A DNA stretch of 64,000 nt from Pegea sp. RAD2-039 (Eukaryota; Chordata; Thaliacea; Salpida; Salpidae). The position numbers were made by a program, and so were the translations under genes. Numbering within the stretch: position 1 is the stretch's first letter; each line of letters starts with the position of its first letter. The stretch spans positions 1 to 64,000 of the forward strand of contig JAQGEQ010000380.1 in NCBI GenBank assembly GCA_034620365.1, read 5' to 3'. Shown here piece by piece: positions 37,019 to 49,519 of this stretch. The notes beneath the pieces were generated by a model. That model was not told the DNA's origin. It saw only the letters and a list, made by a program, of their open reading frames with translations, and made no database searches.

Positions 37019-40000
37019 TTTAAAAATGAAATCTTCCTTCTTCTAATCCTCAATCTTCAAGATGTTCGATCGAAATCTTTGAGTAGTAAGTTTCATGAAA
37101 TGTTTAATCAAACTAATCGTTCATCTTCCAGTCAATGAGAGTTGTCATGAAGCTCCTCTTGATTTAATCTTTATCATCGATGGTTCGAATAGTGTGAGTT
37201 CTGATGACTTCAGCAAAGTCAAACAGTTCGTCTCCAAGCTCGTTCAAGTTCATCAAATCGGTCCAAACGATACTCAAATCTCAGTTGTGAGTTTTTAGAA
37301 ATCAATTTTTGTTTATCACCTCTTTAAACTGCTTCAGTTGATTTCCATTTTACGCATGACTGATTTTCAACTTTGCAAGTTTTTGCATCGCTAAATATCA
37401 TCTCTATGATTAGAGCTTTAAATCTGTTTTGATTTCTTACAATTATTTTGAGGTTATTCAACAAAGTTTTCACAAAGCTTAGGAACTGTAGTAATAATCT
37501 GGGCAAGGAGAAAGTCGCTTCTACTTCACAAATAATTATCTTTAAATCTTTAATAGAATTTCTGATCTGATTTTATCTTTAAAACTTTCAATTTTTAACA
37601 AATTTCTTTTATTTTGATGTCAATCAAATCGTAGTTTGGATTTTTTCAAGTTTTGACAAAAAATGATTTTAACTAACATATTTTCTCAATTTTAGATTCA
37701 ATATGGATCCCGAATTAAAGAGGAGATCGCTTTGAATGAATATTATGACAAGCAGGAACTTACAGCAGCGATTCTTGATATCAAACATTTGCAAGGAGGT
37801 AAAAAAGCAGATTTCTCTTCTAATCAACAACAAAATGTCTGAAATTGTCGGAAACATCAAAAAAAATCTCTTGAAGTGTTCTTCCTTGTTTACAAAACTG
37901 TAAATTCTAAACAATTTTGAAACTGATGTTCTTTAACAGGTTCAATGGCCGGTGAAGCCTTGAAATATATGGTTGAAAAAGTACTGGCGACTAGGAACAA
38001 GGAACGAACGGATGGTGGCTTACTGACAAAAGCTGTCGTCATCACTGATGGAAAGTCTCAAGACTTCGCGAGAGGGACGATGATAAAATATCAAAGGATC
38101 GCGAAAGTTGGTTTCGAATATTTTAATTAAATTTTCTATTATTAAAAAGAAACAAAAAAATAAACGAAGATAAGAGATTGTTTCTTTAGATAATATTTCA
38201 AAAGAAAACCTTTACAAAAGCTTTGTTGTTATTGAAAGGTTGAATATCGAGTTGATATTTATTGTATTGGAGTTGGCCTAAAGAGTGATCAAGGCGAGAA
38301 GGAGCTTGAATTGATGGCTTCTGAGCCAAAAGAAGATCACATCTTCCGTCGTGGCACTTATAGTGAATTTGCTGAGCTTAATGAGATTTGGGATCGAGCA
38401 GAAGTTTGCAGTCAGTAGCTTTTATCAATTTTACTTTTGTTAGAAAAGAAAACAAAATTATTTGCTTTACCACACCTGAATTATAGAAACAAATATGTTT
38501 TTAGAAGATATCCTTTCAGCTCTTTCAATCTCACTAGGTTTCAGCATCTGCTTCTAACTGGATAACGTTTTAAACATTCTTTTCAATTTTTATGTTTACT
38601 AAATTACATTTTCAATTCAATTTTCACCAAAAACCTTAAACTTTAGCCCACTAATACTTTAAAGAAGTGTTATCGCTGATTTACGTAATTCAAACACAGT
38701 TGCCAATTTTTAATAGTGAGAACATATTTCACTTCTTGCTTAACGTCAGCTAAAAAACAATTAATTTGAATTATAGAAGAAAATGAATGTGAAACAGGAA
38801 ATAACGATTGTTCACAAACCTGTGAAAATACATTCGAAGGATTCATTTGTTCCTGTGTAGAAGGCTTCGAACTTTTAGAAGATAATAAGACTTGCACAGG
38901 TTGGTGCTTCAACAAGTTTCCTCTTAAACCTCATTTAGATTCATCTAAAAGCAATTTTACTAAAATTGAAATATTAGATTTAATTAAAATGTAAACTGAA
39001 ATTTTGGTTAAAAGTTGAGATAAACAAATTGAATTTGGTTGAACTTGCTTTTCTTCTAATAACCGATCGATTAAAGGCCGACAGACGCCGATAAGAACAA
39101 TATTTTATTGCAGAAGTGAATTTGTGTTCAACTTCAGCGAATATTTGTCAATTTGAATGCGAATCTACAAAAGGTTCCTTTATCTGTAAATGTCCTGAAG
39201 GTTATGAACTTTCTGATGATAAATTTAGTTGTTTAGGTTTGTTGAAGAACAATTAGAAATTGGAATTTTATTTTAAATTTTGTTTAGATATCAATGAATG
39301 TAAAACTTCATCAAATATTTGCACACAAGATTGTGTCAATACTAAAGGCTCCTTCTTCTGTAAATGTAAAATTGGTTACCAACTCGCTCAAGATAATTAT
39401 TCTTGTTATGGTCGGTTACATCTGAAAATATCAATTTTTTCGCATGGTTTTGTCTTTTAGACATCAATGAATGTGCTGAAAATCCGAATCTATGTCCTCA
39501 TCCTCATATCTGTATAAACTCACTTGGATCTTACCACTGTGAATGTTCTGCAGGGTTCATCGAATCTTCTGGAGGAGTTTGTGAAGGTGACATTTCTTTT
39601 ATCTTTTATGTAAAATATTTGAAGCTTTTTGTAATCATGGGTTTAGTGACCTTCGGGTTATTTTATTCAAATATTTGATTTATTATTAGAACTCGAACCC
39701 ACACCAAAACCTGAAAGTAAGTCCGGCTGGTTTTTTGGAATGACCAATCACTTCATTTGCATGAAATTTAATCATTTGATTATTTTCAGTGTTCCTAATT
39801 AAAAAATCTTAAATCAATTTGTGATTTTTTTTCTATTTAACATCTTTTTTGTCGCTTTTTTGCTCGAACTGATTTTTCATTCATCAAATTCATCAATGTT
39901 TTTTTTCAAACATTAATTTGCATATTTTAAAAATTTAATTTTTTCACTGAAATCAATTTGTTTAACCTTTTTTATTAAATTAAAATATTTGTAAAATTGT

Positions 40001-43000
40001 AGAAGTTTTCAAAGAATTTCTATTAATTATCACTGATTGTAATCTAAAAAAAAAAAGAGTTTTGTAAAAATGATATTAATTGGTATTGAATGGGAACAGA
40101 ATAAACAGTTTTTAATAAAAAAGCATTTAATTAAAAAATAAATAAATTTAAATATTTATAAGTAATTTAATCTTTACAACTATCAACAAGTATTTCCAAA
40201 TTAACTATAAAAATTAATTTTTCAAATGTAGATATCAACGAATGTAAAGATGACAACGGTGGTTGCTCTCATCACTGTCACGAACAATTAGGAGGATTCT
40301 ATTGCTCTTGTGATGATGGTTTTATCTTGGGTTCTAATCTAGCTTCTTGCTTCGGTAGAAATCCGAAGTTCTTTCCGACTTTTTCTGAAGTTTTTACATC
40401 TTTTTAGATATCGATGAATGTGCAACAGATAATGGAGGTTGCCAACACAACTGCATCAATTTTGAAGGATCATTCGAATGTTCGTGTAGAATTGGATTTG
40501 TTCTAGCAAGTGATAATATGTCTTGCTCTGGTAAGATGCATACATCTAAACTCACACTTAACACGAAATTCATCACATACCACAGATATCAATGAATGCG
40601 ATTTAGATAAGAGTGTTTGCTCACAAATTTGCATAAATACACCCGGTTCGTTCCATTGCTTATGTTTAAATGGTTATCGACTTGCTGATGATGAGAGGTC
40701 TTGCTCAGGTTTGCTTTGTTGTGATTGGCTGGCTTGAGTTAAGTGTTCGTTGTTAGATATTGATGAATGTGAGACACAAACACACGGTTGTCAGCACACT
40801 TGTTGGAATGCTGCTGGTAGCTACTTTTGCGAATGTGATGAAGGTTTTCAGTTATCTGATGACGCTCGTAGTTGCTATGGTGAAAAGACATCGTTCAACT
40901 CAACTTGATTTGGTTGAAACTTTTTTCTTAAAGTTTTTCTTCTATAGACATCGATGAATGCGTTTCTGAGCTGAATGCTTGCTCCCAACTTTGTAGTAAT
41001 CAGGTCGGTTCCTACACATGCCACTGCAGAGAAGGGTTTGAGCTCGGTGAAGATGGTTATAAATGCTTCGGTAAATATTCGCGAAATTAAAGATTTGAAA
41101 ACATAACTGAAATAAATTTTCAAATTTCCTTAAAAATTATAAGAAAAAATATCTCAAGTTTATTTCAGAAATTGAAGATCCTTGCCAATTGAACAACGGA
41201 GGGTGCGATCAACTCTGCATCACTTCAGGATCGAACTCTTACTGTGAATGTAGTAAAGGATATAAACTGAATGAGGATGAACAAAGTTGTGATGGTGAGT
41301 CTCATCAAATTGTCGATCTCATCAGATGATTTTTGTAAAATATATTTTGATTATAAAAGTTTTATGTTCTTTGAATTAAAAACCTTGTAAACATATTTAA
41401 ACGCAAAAGTAAAAACTTATACCTTTGTCTTCAAAATATTGATTTATCTTGTTGTAGATGTTAATGAATGTGATAGTAATAATGGCGGTTGCCCTCAAGT
41501 ATGTATCAATACGATTGGAAGTTATTCTTGCAAATGCAGAGATGGCTTCATCATGGATGAAAACTCTTGTAAAGGTTTGTATGTTTCTTTGCTTGAGTTA
41601 GAAACTATCTTATAAGAAAAGCTTGTGTTGAACTATTTGGTTCCTAAGTACCAACGCTGGTGTGATTTCAAACCATTTGATTTTCTAAGAATTTCATATA
41701 TTTAAAAACAAACTCAAAAACATTAGTTTTTCGATTATTACAAATCTGTTTAAATGAATTCTTAACATTTTCAAATAAAAATTTCTAAAAATTAATTTTG
41801 ATTAGGTTTTCAGTATTTTTTAAATTTAAAGAATATCTGAAAAATTTATCATTTTAAATCATATTTGTTAAAATCGTTTTAAAGCATATCATTAGTTGTT
41901 AAAATTTTGTAGAATTGTAAAGATTTATTCACCTGAAAAACCACTGAGTTCAAACAAACTTTTAGTATTTTACTGAGGGATTTACAACTATTTAAAACCT
42001 TACTAATAACTATTTCTGATATTTTTCAATTGTTCAAATTAATCTACTTGAGATTATACTTTGAAAATTACAAATTCAAAATTCATTATCTATTTGATCT
42101 TTCTACATTCGATATAATATAAAACCAATTTAAATAAAAATCACTTTTATTATTCTACTTAATTTTCAAGAACTGTTTATTCAATTCATTTTTATTAATT
42201 ATAAAAACTTTTTCGAATGTTTTATGTAAAAACAGTTACAAAAAAGTTAATTTCAAAATGTGTGAAAAATTATTTACGAATTAATTCAATTCTTTAAAAG
42301 TACTTTGAGTTAAATGTTTACTTCGTATTTGAGGCAATAAAATTTATTTTTTGAACATTTTTAATTATTAAAGGCAAATAGTTACAAAATTCTTTAATAT
42401 TTCAACTTTAATTTCTTAATTTTGATAAATTTAATTATTTTAAAGTTTAAATTTGAAATAATTACTAAAAAAAATATTACAAAGATTTAATTGTAGAAAT
42501 TATTTTCAAATTTATGAAAGTTTCTGAATAGTTTAAGATAAGAAAACAAATTTTGATTTTTTCCACAAATAAATAAATAATTTCCGCTGAACCCTAAATC
42601 CAAATCCCAAAATTAGGAATTTTATTTTTTTGAAAATCCAATTTTTCAATTTGTTGATTTGAGATTCTATTTTCCAAATTTTTGATTTAAATTTGTTTAC
42701 TTTGAAATTTTTATATTTTTAAGGAAACTGTTGTGTGGTTAAATGAACTTTAAACAGTTGAGAAAATGTTTGGTTGCGTGCGATTGTCTTTTAACTATTT
42801 GCTTCTGATGTTTCTGTAGCTACTTCAATCTCTGTTAACATCACCGAAAAGACTTCAACATCACTCACCGTCACGTGGTCAAAAGCTCATGGTGACGTCA
42901 TCAGATATGACGTGCAAATTTGTAAAACTGATTTTGAAGACTCTGATCAAATTTATGAAGTAAGTTTGAAATTTTTTCATAACTTCATAATTCAAAGAAT

Positions 43001-44643
43001 TTTTTTTTGTTTTTTTTCATTTAAATAAATTTGTTGATAAAAAAAAACTCAAAAATAAATTTGCTTCAAAATTTGCTTCGACTTTTCAGAATTTCAAATA
43101 TTTTTATCTAATTTTTGTTCAAACAAAATCTTAATGAAACTTTCATTCAACATTTGAATTGAAATCACAAAAATTAAATAAATTTAAGTAAATCGCCGCC
43201 TGCGGCATCAAATTTCTTCTATTTGTTAATTTATTAGAAAGAAAAACAAAAATTTGAATTTTGTATATTTGAATTTCAATCAGAAAACATTTGATAAAAT
43301 ACTGATGAAAATTGTTCAAAATAATTTTAACCAAAGACCTGATGTAGAACCTCCAAAATGTGTTTTAAATTATTTAAAGGTAAGATTCATCTTTGCATGA
43401 TCCACACGAGTCACACTTTCACCAAATTCACCAAAAGTTTTCAAACAATTTTATTAAAATAAGTTTTTGCATTTCCACTTTTCTGTTTTTATTAACAACT
43501 CTTTTTTAACTCCAATCTTTTTTGACTATTTTTAGCTATTAGAAAAAAGTGTTTAAAAAATTTGTTAAATTTTTACTTTTTTGAAAAATGATTGAAGAAG
43601 TTTTAACATCATTAAAAACTAATTAAGAAACAAATCTTAAACTTTTAAGTTTCATCTTCAGACACCAAAGTTCAACAAATAAAGAAACTTTTCAAATCTT
43701 TTGATTGGCTTTCACTTTGTTTGTTTTATCTAGAAGTTTTTTGTTACACAACTAATGATAGCACCTTCATATCTAATTCGTTAATCTTTAAATAATTTTT
43801 TCGACACTTTTTTTAGTGTAAGATGTACAGATACAACTCCACAACTTTGACAACCATTTTTAGAAAATTGGAAGTTTATACGTGGTATAAAATTACAGTT
43901 TATCCTATCTATAAAATCTCAACAACAATTTCTGGATATGTCTACGGAAGAACAAGTTAGTTGAGAAGAAATAATTAAAAACTTTATTAACAGCTTCAAA
44001 TTATTTACAGCAAAACTGATTCCTCAATTGGACGATTTGATAATTACAAGAGTCGAAGATAAGAATGAGTCTTATCATATAAGATGGACGGTTATTGGAA
44101 GAAGTAGTAAATATGAAAGAATCTCTCATTATCTTATTGTATACTACAAAGTCGGTGGAGAAAAAGTTGAAGTTATCACCAAGTGTAAGTTGCTCTATAG
44201 TAAAGTAAATTGCTTTGAAAATATTTTTATGAATAAATAAATCCTCCAAAAACTTTTTGAACTGAAAATTCGTGAAGCTATTTATGACGACACTATAACC
44301 AATGATTATCGGCAGATGCCAACATCACGCTTGTGTCTTTGAAGAAGAATTCTTGGTATAGAGTAACAATTACAGCGATCACCGAAAATATGAAACAATC
44401 AGAAAGTTTAGGCGGCGACTTTGAAACATCAACAGAGCCTGAAGATCAGGTTTTTATTCCAAATATTTTCTCAATTATTTAACTAAGTATTATTTTTGTT
44501 ATTAGACGAGTTGCTCCATGTGTAGCTGTGATTACTATCAAACATCTCAGAAAATTATGCAAGCCAGTATCAACAAGTTGATTGGCATGGTTGAGCTGCT
44601 TACTGAAAGGTTTCGTAAATTTAAAGAGACTTTAACTGAATAG
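37019..44643 (+). CDS. matrilin-like secreted protein: VWA, eleven EGF, two FN3 domains
   Basis: First recognised exon (37019-37085) is a hydrophobic leader, [14 protein letters not shown], whose Met must lie upstream. VWA exons: 37132-37286 ([14 protein letters not shown]), from 37696 to about 37798 ([13 protein letters not shown]), 37941 to about 38108 ([10 protein letters not shown]) and about 38240-38410 (IYCIGVG). Eleven EGF modules follow, one per phase-1 exon, starting near 38777, 39114, 39288, 39462, 40233, 40410, 40587, 40758, 40949, 41168 and 41459. Most begin D-I/V-N/D-E-C, the calcium-binding type. A small Pro-rich linker exon lies at 39691. Two FN3 domains ([10 protein letters not shown]...VTWS from 42821; about 44012-44450) and a Cys-rich plus short amphipathic helix end at TAG 44643. 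It is probably an extracellular matrix adaptor that may oligomerise through the final helix. One short FN3 exon near 43335-43380 is tentative. Confidence 0.85.
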
Positions 44644-44649
44644 TTTTCA

Positions 44650-45950
44650 TTTTATAAAATCAAAAAAAGTTTTGAAGTTTTTGATAGATTTTATATTTTT
44701 TACATTTAAGTTCTACCATATAATTAATGAATCTGAAAAATAGTTTTAGAATATCATCCAAAAGAAGAAAATTAGAAAATAATTAGTGAAATTTGAAGAT
44801 TTATAATTATGTTTAGGCAAAAACGTAAAACAAAAGATTTTCGAAGCCTTCCTCTTTTATTAAAGTATGTTAAGTCGATGTAAGTATTGTTAGAAGTGAT
44901 GCTGTTGGTTACAAACCAAACGAGTTTCCATCAGGCAACCGAAAAACGTTTTGAGAAATGTGAAAAAGAAGTAACAACTCAAAGTTCCTAACACTTCACA
45001 CTATTTGATCGTTCGTGGTTAAATTATATCTTTAAAAATTGCTACTTACAAAGTGAAAGCAGGAAACCGAACTTCTCAACTTTAAACGTTACAAGTTCAA
45101 CTAATTTCTCTTCAAATATTTATTAGTCTGTTGACAATAATCTGGTAAAAGAGTTAGGATTATATTAGTTAGGACATTTGTAATTACGAAGTAAAACAGC
45201 GACCAACAAAACTAAAACGTCTTATAAACTCGGTGAAAGTTGATCTTATTCAAAATCTGATTTTCGGAATGAATCCAACAAAATATTTCAAATTTGTTTT
45301 ATATTTACAGAAACAAAGAAATTGAAAGCACTTTGAGCGAAATCAAACAAACCAAATCCAGGAATAAAAGATGCCGAAAACCAAAGAAGTTATCAGAGAA
45401 CTGAACAATTGATTTGTTGAAGCTTCTTGTACATTTGTCAAAAAACCTCTTTAAGATGTTCTCAATGTAGTTTATGCAAATTAAAAAGCTTGCCTTTAAA
45501 AGATTCTAACTGAACTGATGCATTTGTGCAATGAATTAGCCGATAAATACGTTTTGAAGCTTTCTAACTAATTAATCAGCAGAAAATGTAAATCAAAATA
45601 ATAAATTTAATAATTCTCATTTTTTGTAGTTTTCTTAAAAATATTTATAGTTTAAAAAAGTAATTAGATAAAGACTAAAAAGATGTTAAAATTTTTTGAG
45701 GAATTTTCATAAAAACTTCGAATAAATAAAAGTTGAGTGAAAATTTAGATTTTATTTTAGCTAAATACGAAATACTGTTTCTGTGTATAATACGTTCCAG
45801 ATTGACATGATAACAAGATGGAAAGATTTTTCAGGTAAAATAAAAGGAAAAAGGCAAGACTAGAAGAGACTTGTTCATCACTTCTTCATCTATTCTGAGA
45901 TTTATTTTCAATCTTAATAAATTTTACCAGATTTAAAAAGATACAAACAA
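44650..45950. other. intergenic, nothing recognised
   Basis: About 1.3 kb between the matrilin-like gene and the SUCLA2 3' end (convergent). The stretch at 44.87-45.55 kb has more mixed composition than its surroundings but no frame or motif I can identify. Confidence 0.5.
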
Positions 45951-45954
45951 ATAT

Positions 45955-47782
45955 CTAGTTGCAAATTTGCTCAAAACAAACTTCAACTTCTGCTTCTGCA
46001 GCTAATTGAACAATATTTGAAAGACTAACAGCCTAAAAAATAAAATAATTTAAATAAAGAAGTTTATTTGCAAAAACCAACCATTTTAGCTGCTTTATCT
46101 AAATTATCACAAGTCAAAATCTTCAATTTTTCATCCGCAATTAGTTCTTTAGCTTCTTGAACACGTGTTCCTGAAACAAATACGTCATCAACAACTACGT
46201 CATTAACTACTACGTCATTAACAACTACGTCATTAACAACCTTGTAGCCTAACAACAATGGGTACACTCAAATCTAGTTGCTTAGCAGCTTGCACGATTC
46301 CTTCGGCGATGACGTCACACTTCATAATACCTCCAAAGATATTTACAAGAATCGCATTTACCTGGAAATGACGTCATCAGCAAATTAAAGGTGATTTTGA
46401 GGAATTTTTACAAACATTTTGATCAGAAGTAATTAATTTAAAAGCTTCCATCACTTGATCAGCTGTAGCACCTCCTCCAACATCAAGAAAATTCGCGGGA
46501 AGTCCGCCATGAAGCTTTATAATGTCCATGGTTGCCATAGCAAGTCCAGCACCATTCACTACATTCAACTTCATGTTGGAGCGCCATTTAGCGGATATTA
46601 ACTCACCTAAACAACCAATGTTGCCGTCTAAACCGATATAATTGAGGTCATGTCGCGCAGCGATGACGTCACGTTCATCTTCTTGGGCCCAATCACGAAG
46701 AGCAAAGATTTCTTTTTGACGATGTGACGCGTTGTCATCAAAGTTCAGTTTTGCGTCCATACACAACACTGATGACGTTATGGAGTTGATGACGTCATCA
46801 CGTGATTATTTAGTGTTTACCTTCACCATTGATGTCTTCTGATAAAGGATTAATTTCGACAAGCGTCGCATCACGCGCAATAAATAAATTGTATAATTTG
46901 ATAAAAGTATCAGCAGCTTGTGATTTAGTGAAATCACAGAATCCCATTTCAACAGCCAGTTCTTCAGCTTCTTTCAAATTTAAACCTTTATTGATATCTA
47001 CATACTTCTTAATAATGGCTTCAGGGTTAGTAGCAGCTACTGCTTCGATATCCATACCTCCTTGATTACTTCCAACAAGAACAGGACCCTACAAATCACA
47101 AATTGAAGATTTATCAACGATTTTATCCCCTCACTAACAAATCGATTCATTCCGCGTTCCATCAAAATTGCAAAATAGAATTCTCTTCGTAAATACATCC
47201 TTTCAACAACAAGCACCTTCTCACAAATCCGTCCTTTTTCACCGGTCTGTTTTGTCACTAATTTGCTGCCCAGCATTTTTGAAGCAATCTCTTTCACTTC
47301 AGAAGGTCTAGAAACAAACTTAATAGAAGCCACAAGATGACGTTTAGAACTCACGAATAAGCGAGTTTAACTCCGCCTTTTAAACCACTTTCAAAATGTC
47401 CCTTCCCTCTTCCACCAGCCAACACTTGAGCTTTAATCACTGCATCTTTAGATTCTGTGAAAGAAATGATTGAGAAGATCACATTGACAAATAATTGAAG
47501 ATTTTACTCAAATTTGAAGCTATTTGAAGAGCTTCTTGAGATGAAGTTGCTACATCACCACCAGGTATCTTAATACCAGCGTTCTTCAACAGATTGAGAC
47601 TATGATGCTCATGTATTGAAAGATTTCGAGCTTGAAGAGGCTTTAAGGCCCATCCAGAATTTGATTGAAAATTCTAAAACAAAAAAATTAAAAAAAAATT
47701 CTTTTTATTTATAAGAAACCTTTTCATATTTAAATAATGAAACAGAAAAGGCAGTAAGTCTTCTTCTGAAGTATTGGGTCAT
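45955..47782 (-). CDS. SUCLA2: succinyl-CoA ligase [ADP-forming] beta subunit, mitochondrial (SUCLA2)
   Basis: ATG 47782; exon 1 encodes an Arg-rich presequence ([17 protein letters not shown]) for mitochondrial import. Exon 2 has [14 protein letters not shown], the ATP-grasp start. Next come [78 protein letters not shown] and QEDERD. The CoA-ligase half follows: [67 protein letters not shown]. It ends CFEQICN, stop 45955-45957. [13 protein letters not shown] and the LHGG segment favour the ATP-specific SUCLA2 over GTP-specific SUCLG2. It makes succinate and ATP from succinyl-CoA in the TCA cycle with the alpha subunit. Many 45-70 bp introns are present; one is made of a tandem repeat and one is stopless. 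TGACGTCA occurs four times across it. Confidence 0.95.
46171..46240 (-). repeat. SUCLA2 intron made of four 15-bp tandem repeats
   Basis: On the minus strand this 70-bp intron is four copies of GTTGTTAATGACGTA (variants GTAGTTAATGACGTA and GTTGTTGATGACGTA) followed by TTTGTTTCAG. Splicing between GTT AGG CTA CAA G and GA ACA CGT restores VRLQGTRV, conserved in SUCLA2. Each repeat start (GTTGTT) resembles the donor itself. Confidence 0.85.
46559..46606 (-). other. 48-bp stopless intron of SUCLA2
   Basis: GTGAGT donor and TGTAG acceptor, 48 bp, no stop in frame. Removal joins GNIGCL to VNGAGLAM exactly as in all SUCLA2 proteins. Retention would insert 16 residues ([15 protein letters not shown] plus a junction residue) beside the CoA-binding region. 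Confidence 0.85.
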
Positions 47783-48017
47783 TGCAGTTTACAATTGTGA
47801 TAAAAATTTAGAAGAAAATTGAACTTTGTTCATTCTAAAAATAAAAAGTAAAAAAATTAATTTGAATAATACAAATTAAATAAGAAAATAAAATATTTTT
47901 AAATGAAGCAAATTTGTATAAAATATAAGAGCATCTTTGTACAGTCACATAAAAGCTTTTCAATATAGTCTAAATTTATATGAAAAATAATAGCAGTTTT
48001 GTAGAAAGCAAACAACT

Positions 48018-49514
48018 CTATGAAATAAGTGAAAAATTTGAAGCTAATTTTTTCAATAAAATTGTTGAATCAGAATGGTCTGGAAAAACATTGATCGATT
48101 TTTGAACAAACTTGTAACTCGACTGTAAATCCCCTATTGATTCACAAAGAGCTGCATGATTATAATGAGTTTCATAGATAAAAGGAGAAAGCTCACAAGC
48201 GACATTTAGTAATAATTTTGCTCTCTCAATATCTCCCTGCCTTAATTCAAGCACAGCTAAATTATTATAAGCTTCAACATGCTGGTTATTCAGAGTAATG
48301 GCAAGCCTCAAACATTGATAAGCTAACAGATTATCACCAACACTAAAAGCTACATGAGATATATTATACCAAACATCTGATAGTTCTTCATCATTAGCAA
48401 TGTTTAAAGCACATTCAAAACATTTTAAAGTCATATCATAGTGTTGAGCGTAAAAACAACATAAAGCCAAATTGTTGAATATTTCAACATTACAAATCCC
48501 CATTTGTAAAAGCCTTCTATATAACCTGATGCCTACTTCAGGTTGATCCGTATAAAAGTAATTTGAAGCAATAGATGAAATACCTTCAATATTAACTCCA
48601 TCAAATTCAACAACAGTTTTATAATAATTTGCTGAATTTGTTGTCAAATTCATTTGATCATAAGTACGAGCAATACTAATGAGGACATGAACATCATCAG
48701 GAAAACTCTTTAAACCTTCTTCATATATTTCAATCGCTTGTATCGGTTGATCTAATCTTATATATATTTTCCCAAGAAGTAAAAAAGTATCAAGATTAGT
48801 TTGAAGATTTAAAGCAGATTTATATTGACTTTCAGCCTCTCTAAGCATACCTAATCTTGCATAACATTTACCAACCTGTACCAGCCACCACCAATTTTTA
48901 CCTTGAACATTATCAGATGAAAGCCGTGCAAGCTCAAGTGAATTGATAATATCATTTTCATGATAAAATATATATTCAAATAAAGGTTTTGCAAGAGAAG
49001 GTTTTGTTGCATATTTACTATAATTCATATGTGAGAGGTTAATAAAAGGACCTGAGGGATTGGACAACATAGAGCTTGTCCCTAATCTAACATGTCTTCC
49101 ACTTGAGCTAGTAATTGGTCTTGATGTAGAAGATGTTCGAGGTTGTTTAAGTTGTTGATTTATTGTTCCAGGTCTTCCTGATGAAGTTCCTAAACGAAGA
49201 AATCCACTTAAAGGTCTACCAGACTGTGAGACTGGCCTGACAGCTGGACTAATACCAGTGGCAGTAGAGGTGCCAATACCTGTCCCAATACGTGGTGTTT
49301 GAGCTACATGGGAATCATTTATTATATTTTCACTGACTCCTTCTTCATTTGCTTCAATTTCATCTACATAAACTTCTTCAGTAAGAGCTTTCATCTTTAA
49401 TAACCATGCAGCCTTATCAAAAGGATTTTTTTCCAATATGTTTGAACAAATTTCAACAACTTTTTCATATTTTCTCCGTTGATAATTGCTCAAAGCCAGA
49501 AATAAAGGGTCCAT
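48018..49514 (-). CDS. TTC8: Bardet-Biedl syndrome 8 protein / TTC8, intronless
   Basis: Single open frame of 498 residues, ATG 49514 to stop 48018. Begins MDPLFLALSNYQRRKYEKVVEI, the first TPR-like helix pair of TTC8. The usual Ser/Thr/Pro/Arg-rich low-complexity loop (about residues 80-150) follows, then KPLFEYIFYHEND. A continuous array of about ten TPRs runs from about residue 200 to the end (NWWWLVQVGKCYARLGML; EIFNNLALCCFYAQHYD; EAYNNLAVLELRQGD). TTC8 is a core subunit of the BBSome, which carries membrane proteins through cilia with ARL6. Length equals the vertebrate protein. Vertebrate TTC8 is split into more than a dozen exons. Here no intron remains, although SUCLA2, 235 bp downstream on the same strand, is full of them, so retroposition is likely. 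The frame looks intact and constrained. Confidence 0.96.
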   Translation of the reverse strand: MDPLFLALSNYQRRKYEKVVEICSNILEKNPFDKAAWLLKMKALTEEVYVDEIEANEEGVSENIINDSHVAQTPRIGTGIGTSTATGISPAVRPVSQSGRPLSGFLRLGTSSGRPGTINQQLKQPRTSSTSRPITSSSGRHVRLGTSSMLSNPSGPFINLSHMNYSKYATKPSLAKPLFEYIFYHENDIINSLELARLSSDNVQGKNWWWLVQVGKCYARLGMLREAESQYKSALNLQTNLDTFLLLGKIYIRLDQPIQAIEIYEEGLKSFPDDVHVLISIARTYDQMNLTTNSANYYKTVVEFDGVNIEGISSIASNYFYTDQPEVGIRLYRRLLQMGICNVEIFNNLALCCFYAQHYDMTLKCFECALNIANDEELSDVWYNISHVAFSVGDNLLAYQCLRLAITLNNQHVEAYNNLAVLELRQGDIERAKLLLNVACELSPFIYETHYNHAALCESIGDLQSSYKFVQKSINVFPDHSDSTILLKKLASNFSLIS

Positions 49515-49519
49515 ACTAA

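Noticed and set aside
37165-37190. tRNA-like word ggttcgaat
   Set aside because: It lies in the VWA coding exon (GSNSV); no cloverleaf can be drawn. I found no convincing tRNA or rRNA gene in the window.
43195-43206. GC-rich hairpin gccgcctgcggc in an intron
   Set aside because: Twelve bases only, no partner or context; insufficient to call a structured element.
46829-47065. Plus-strand 78-codon frame
   Set aside because: Antisense to a SUCLA2 exon carrying conserved residues.
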